Below are positions 63,236-64,000 of a stretch of DNA of 64,000 nucleotides, piece by piece (the stretch's first letter is position 1; each line of letters begins with the position of its first letter). The stretch is from positions 5,966,284-6,030,283 of the forward strand of contig CM074190.1 of assembly GCA_037179385.1 (NCBI GenBank), read 5' to 3'. This stretch comes from Holothuria scabra. Its lineage: Eukaryota; Echinodermata; Holothuroidea; Aspidochirotida; Holothuriidae. The notes under the pieces were generated by a model. That model did not search any database. It was not told where the DNA came from and saw nothing but the letters and a program-made list of their open reading frames with translations. A program made the translations under genes and the position numbers.

Positions 63236-64000
63236 TGTGTGTTTTGTTCTGACTCTTGGCATAAGGGGGAAGTTAAAGCAAATATTTAATTTTCACATGT
63301 GAAAGAAGAACCAAATCTACACAGTGTGGTGAAATTTCCATTCAGATCAGACATATATTTCTTGAGATATCAGCTGAGATATAAGCCAATGAAGTTACTA
63401 GATTTGTGTTCCAAAGTAAGCTTGAGGGCAGCAGAGATATCACTTCCTCACATTGATAAAGAACACTTTGTTTCCCTTTGTTTTTGCAGACTTTAGTGTT
63501 GACCTTGACATTAATAGGAATAAGACTTCCCCATGAGAATTGCAAAGATTAAAAAGTTTTCATACCACTTATGCAATCACACTTTGATAATTTGGGCCTG
63601 TTAAGGAGAAAATAGGCTGTAAGTTTTAAAGAAAAACAAAAAAGCCCATTAATGTGGGGATATGATGTCATATGTGCTTGCTTCAACTTCAATGTTTGTT
63701 GAAAATGTGACAACTTTACTTGCTCATATCTTGAGAACCACTCATGGAATGTAAATGCAAATTTCACCAAAATGCTTAGAATAAGTACCCCTCTAACACA
63801 TTGAAACTTCATGTGACCTTGAACCCTTCTTTTAATTGCAAGATTGTCCCATTGATGCACTGTGCTATGCCGTGTAAAGGATCATCACTACGCAATGTTT
63901 AAAACTTTGAGTGTGGAATAATGATTCACTGATATAACTGATGTTGCGGTAATACCCATTACCAGCAGTTTATCGCTGTTAATGACTGCACGTTTAAGTT

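Larger units (their letters stand above)
59480..64000. other. Upstream flank or 5' intron of the ABCC5-like gene
   Basis: Should contain or lead to the upstream non-coding exon. I could not pick out a promoter, TATA box or CpG island. It holds one SINE (61888-62120) and a family C repeat (63080-63235). Open frames here look random. Confidence 0.5.

Overview
The window is animal nuclear DNA: AT-rich, with one intron-rich gene on the minus strand running through almost its whole length and dense mobile-element debris in the introns. The repeat types (a Gmr1-like gypsy element, a CR1/L2-like LINE, a tRNA-derived SINE, several hAT-like elements and Helentron-like elements with tandem-repeat cores) suggest a marine invertebrate, perhaps an echinoderm. 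That placement is a guess from general pattern, not from a marker gene.

Gene: an ABCC-family ABC exporter of the short MRP5 type (ABCC5/11/12 clade). I could place 21 coding exons with consistent GT-AG boundaries and matching phases, from the ATG at 59430 down to 7193. They encode about 1262 residues: an acidic N-terminal tail, TMD1, a complete NBD1 (Walker A, Q-loop, LSGGQ signature, Walker B, H-loop), a charged linker, TMD2 and the start of NBD2. The last visible exon stops inside the NBD2 Walker A motif. The rest of NBD2 and the 3' end must lie beyond position 1. A spliced 5'UTR segment ends at 59479; the upstream non-coding exon and promoter were not located.

Region by region (plus-strand coordinates). 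1-5568: a gypsy-type LTR retrotransposon in the same orientation as the gene, inside the intron that splits NBD2. It has one LTR (4901-5568), gag, and a pol whose domain order is protease, integrase, reverse transcriptase; several frame breaks are visible and the other LTR lies outside. 5575-5850: a 20/40-bp minisatellite. 7193-9353: exons 21-19. 9497-10075: a 29-bp minisatellite. 11180-13660: a satellite of about 143-bp units, most carrying a perfect AGGTCA direct repeat, ending in a CA microsatellite. 13725-31641: exons 18-6 with a small piggyBac-like element, SINEs and a LINE fragment between them. 31642-43946: a 12-kb intron with a Helentron-like element, a 2-kb hAT-like element and MITEs. 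43947-53099: exons 5-2, with another hAT-like element between exons 3 and 2. 53100-59041: intron 1, a nest of insertions in which two target sites can be read from uninterrupted paralogous repeats. 59042-59479: first coding exon. 59480-64000: upstream flank with a SINE and other repeats.

I see no CRISPR, bacterial system or convincing novel gene cluster. The most interesting signals are the pol domain order and SCAN-like gag of the retroelement, the nuclear-receptor-type motif array, and the datable nested insertions.
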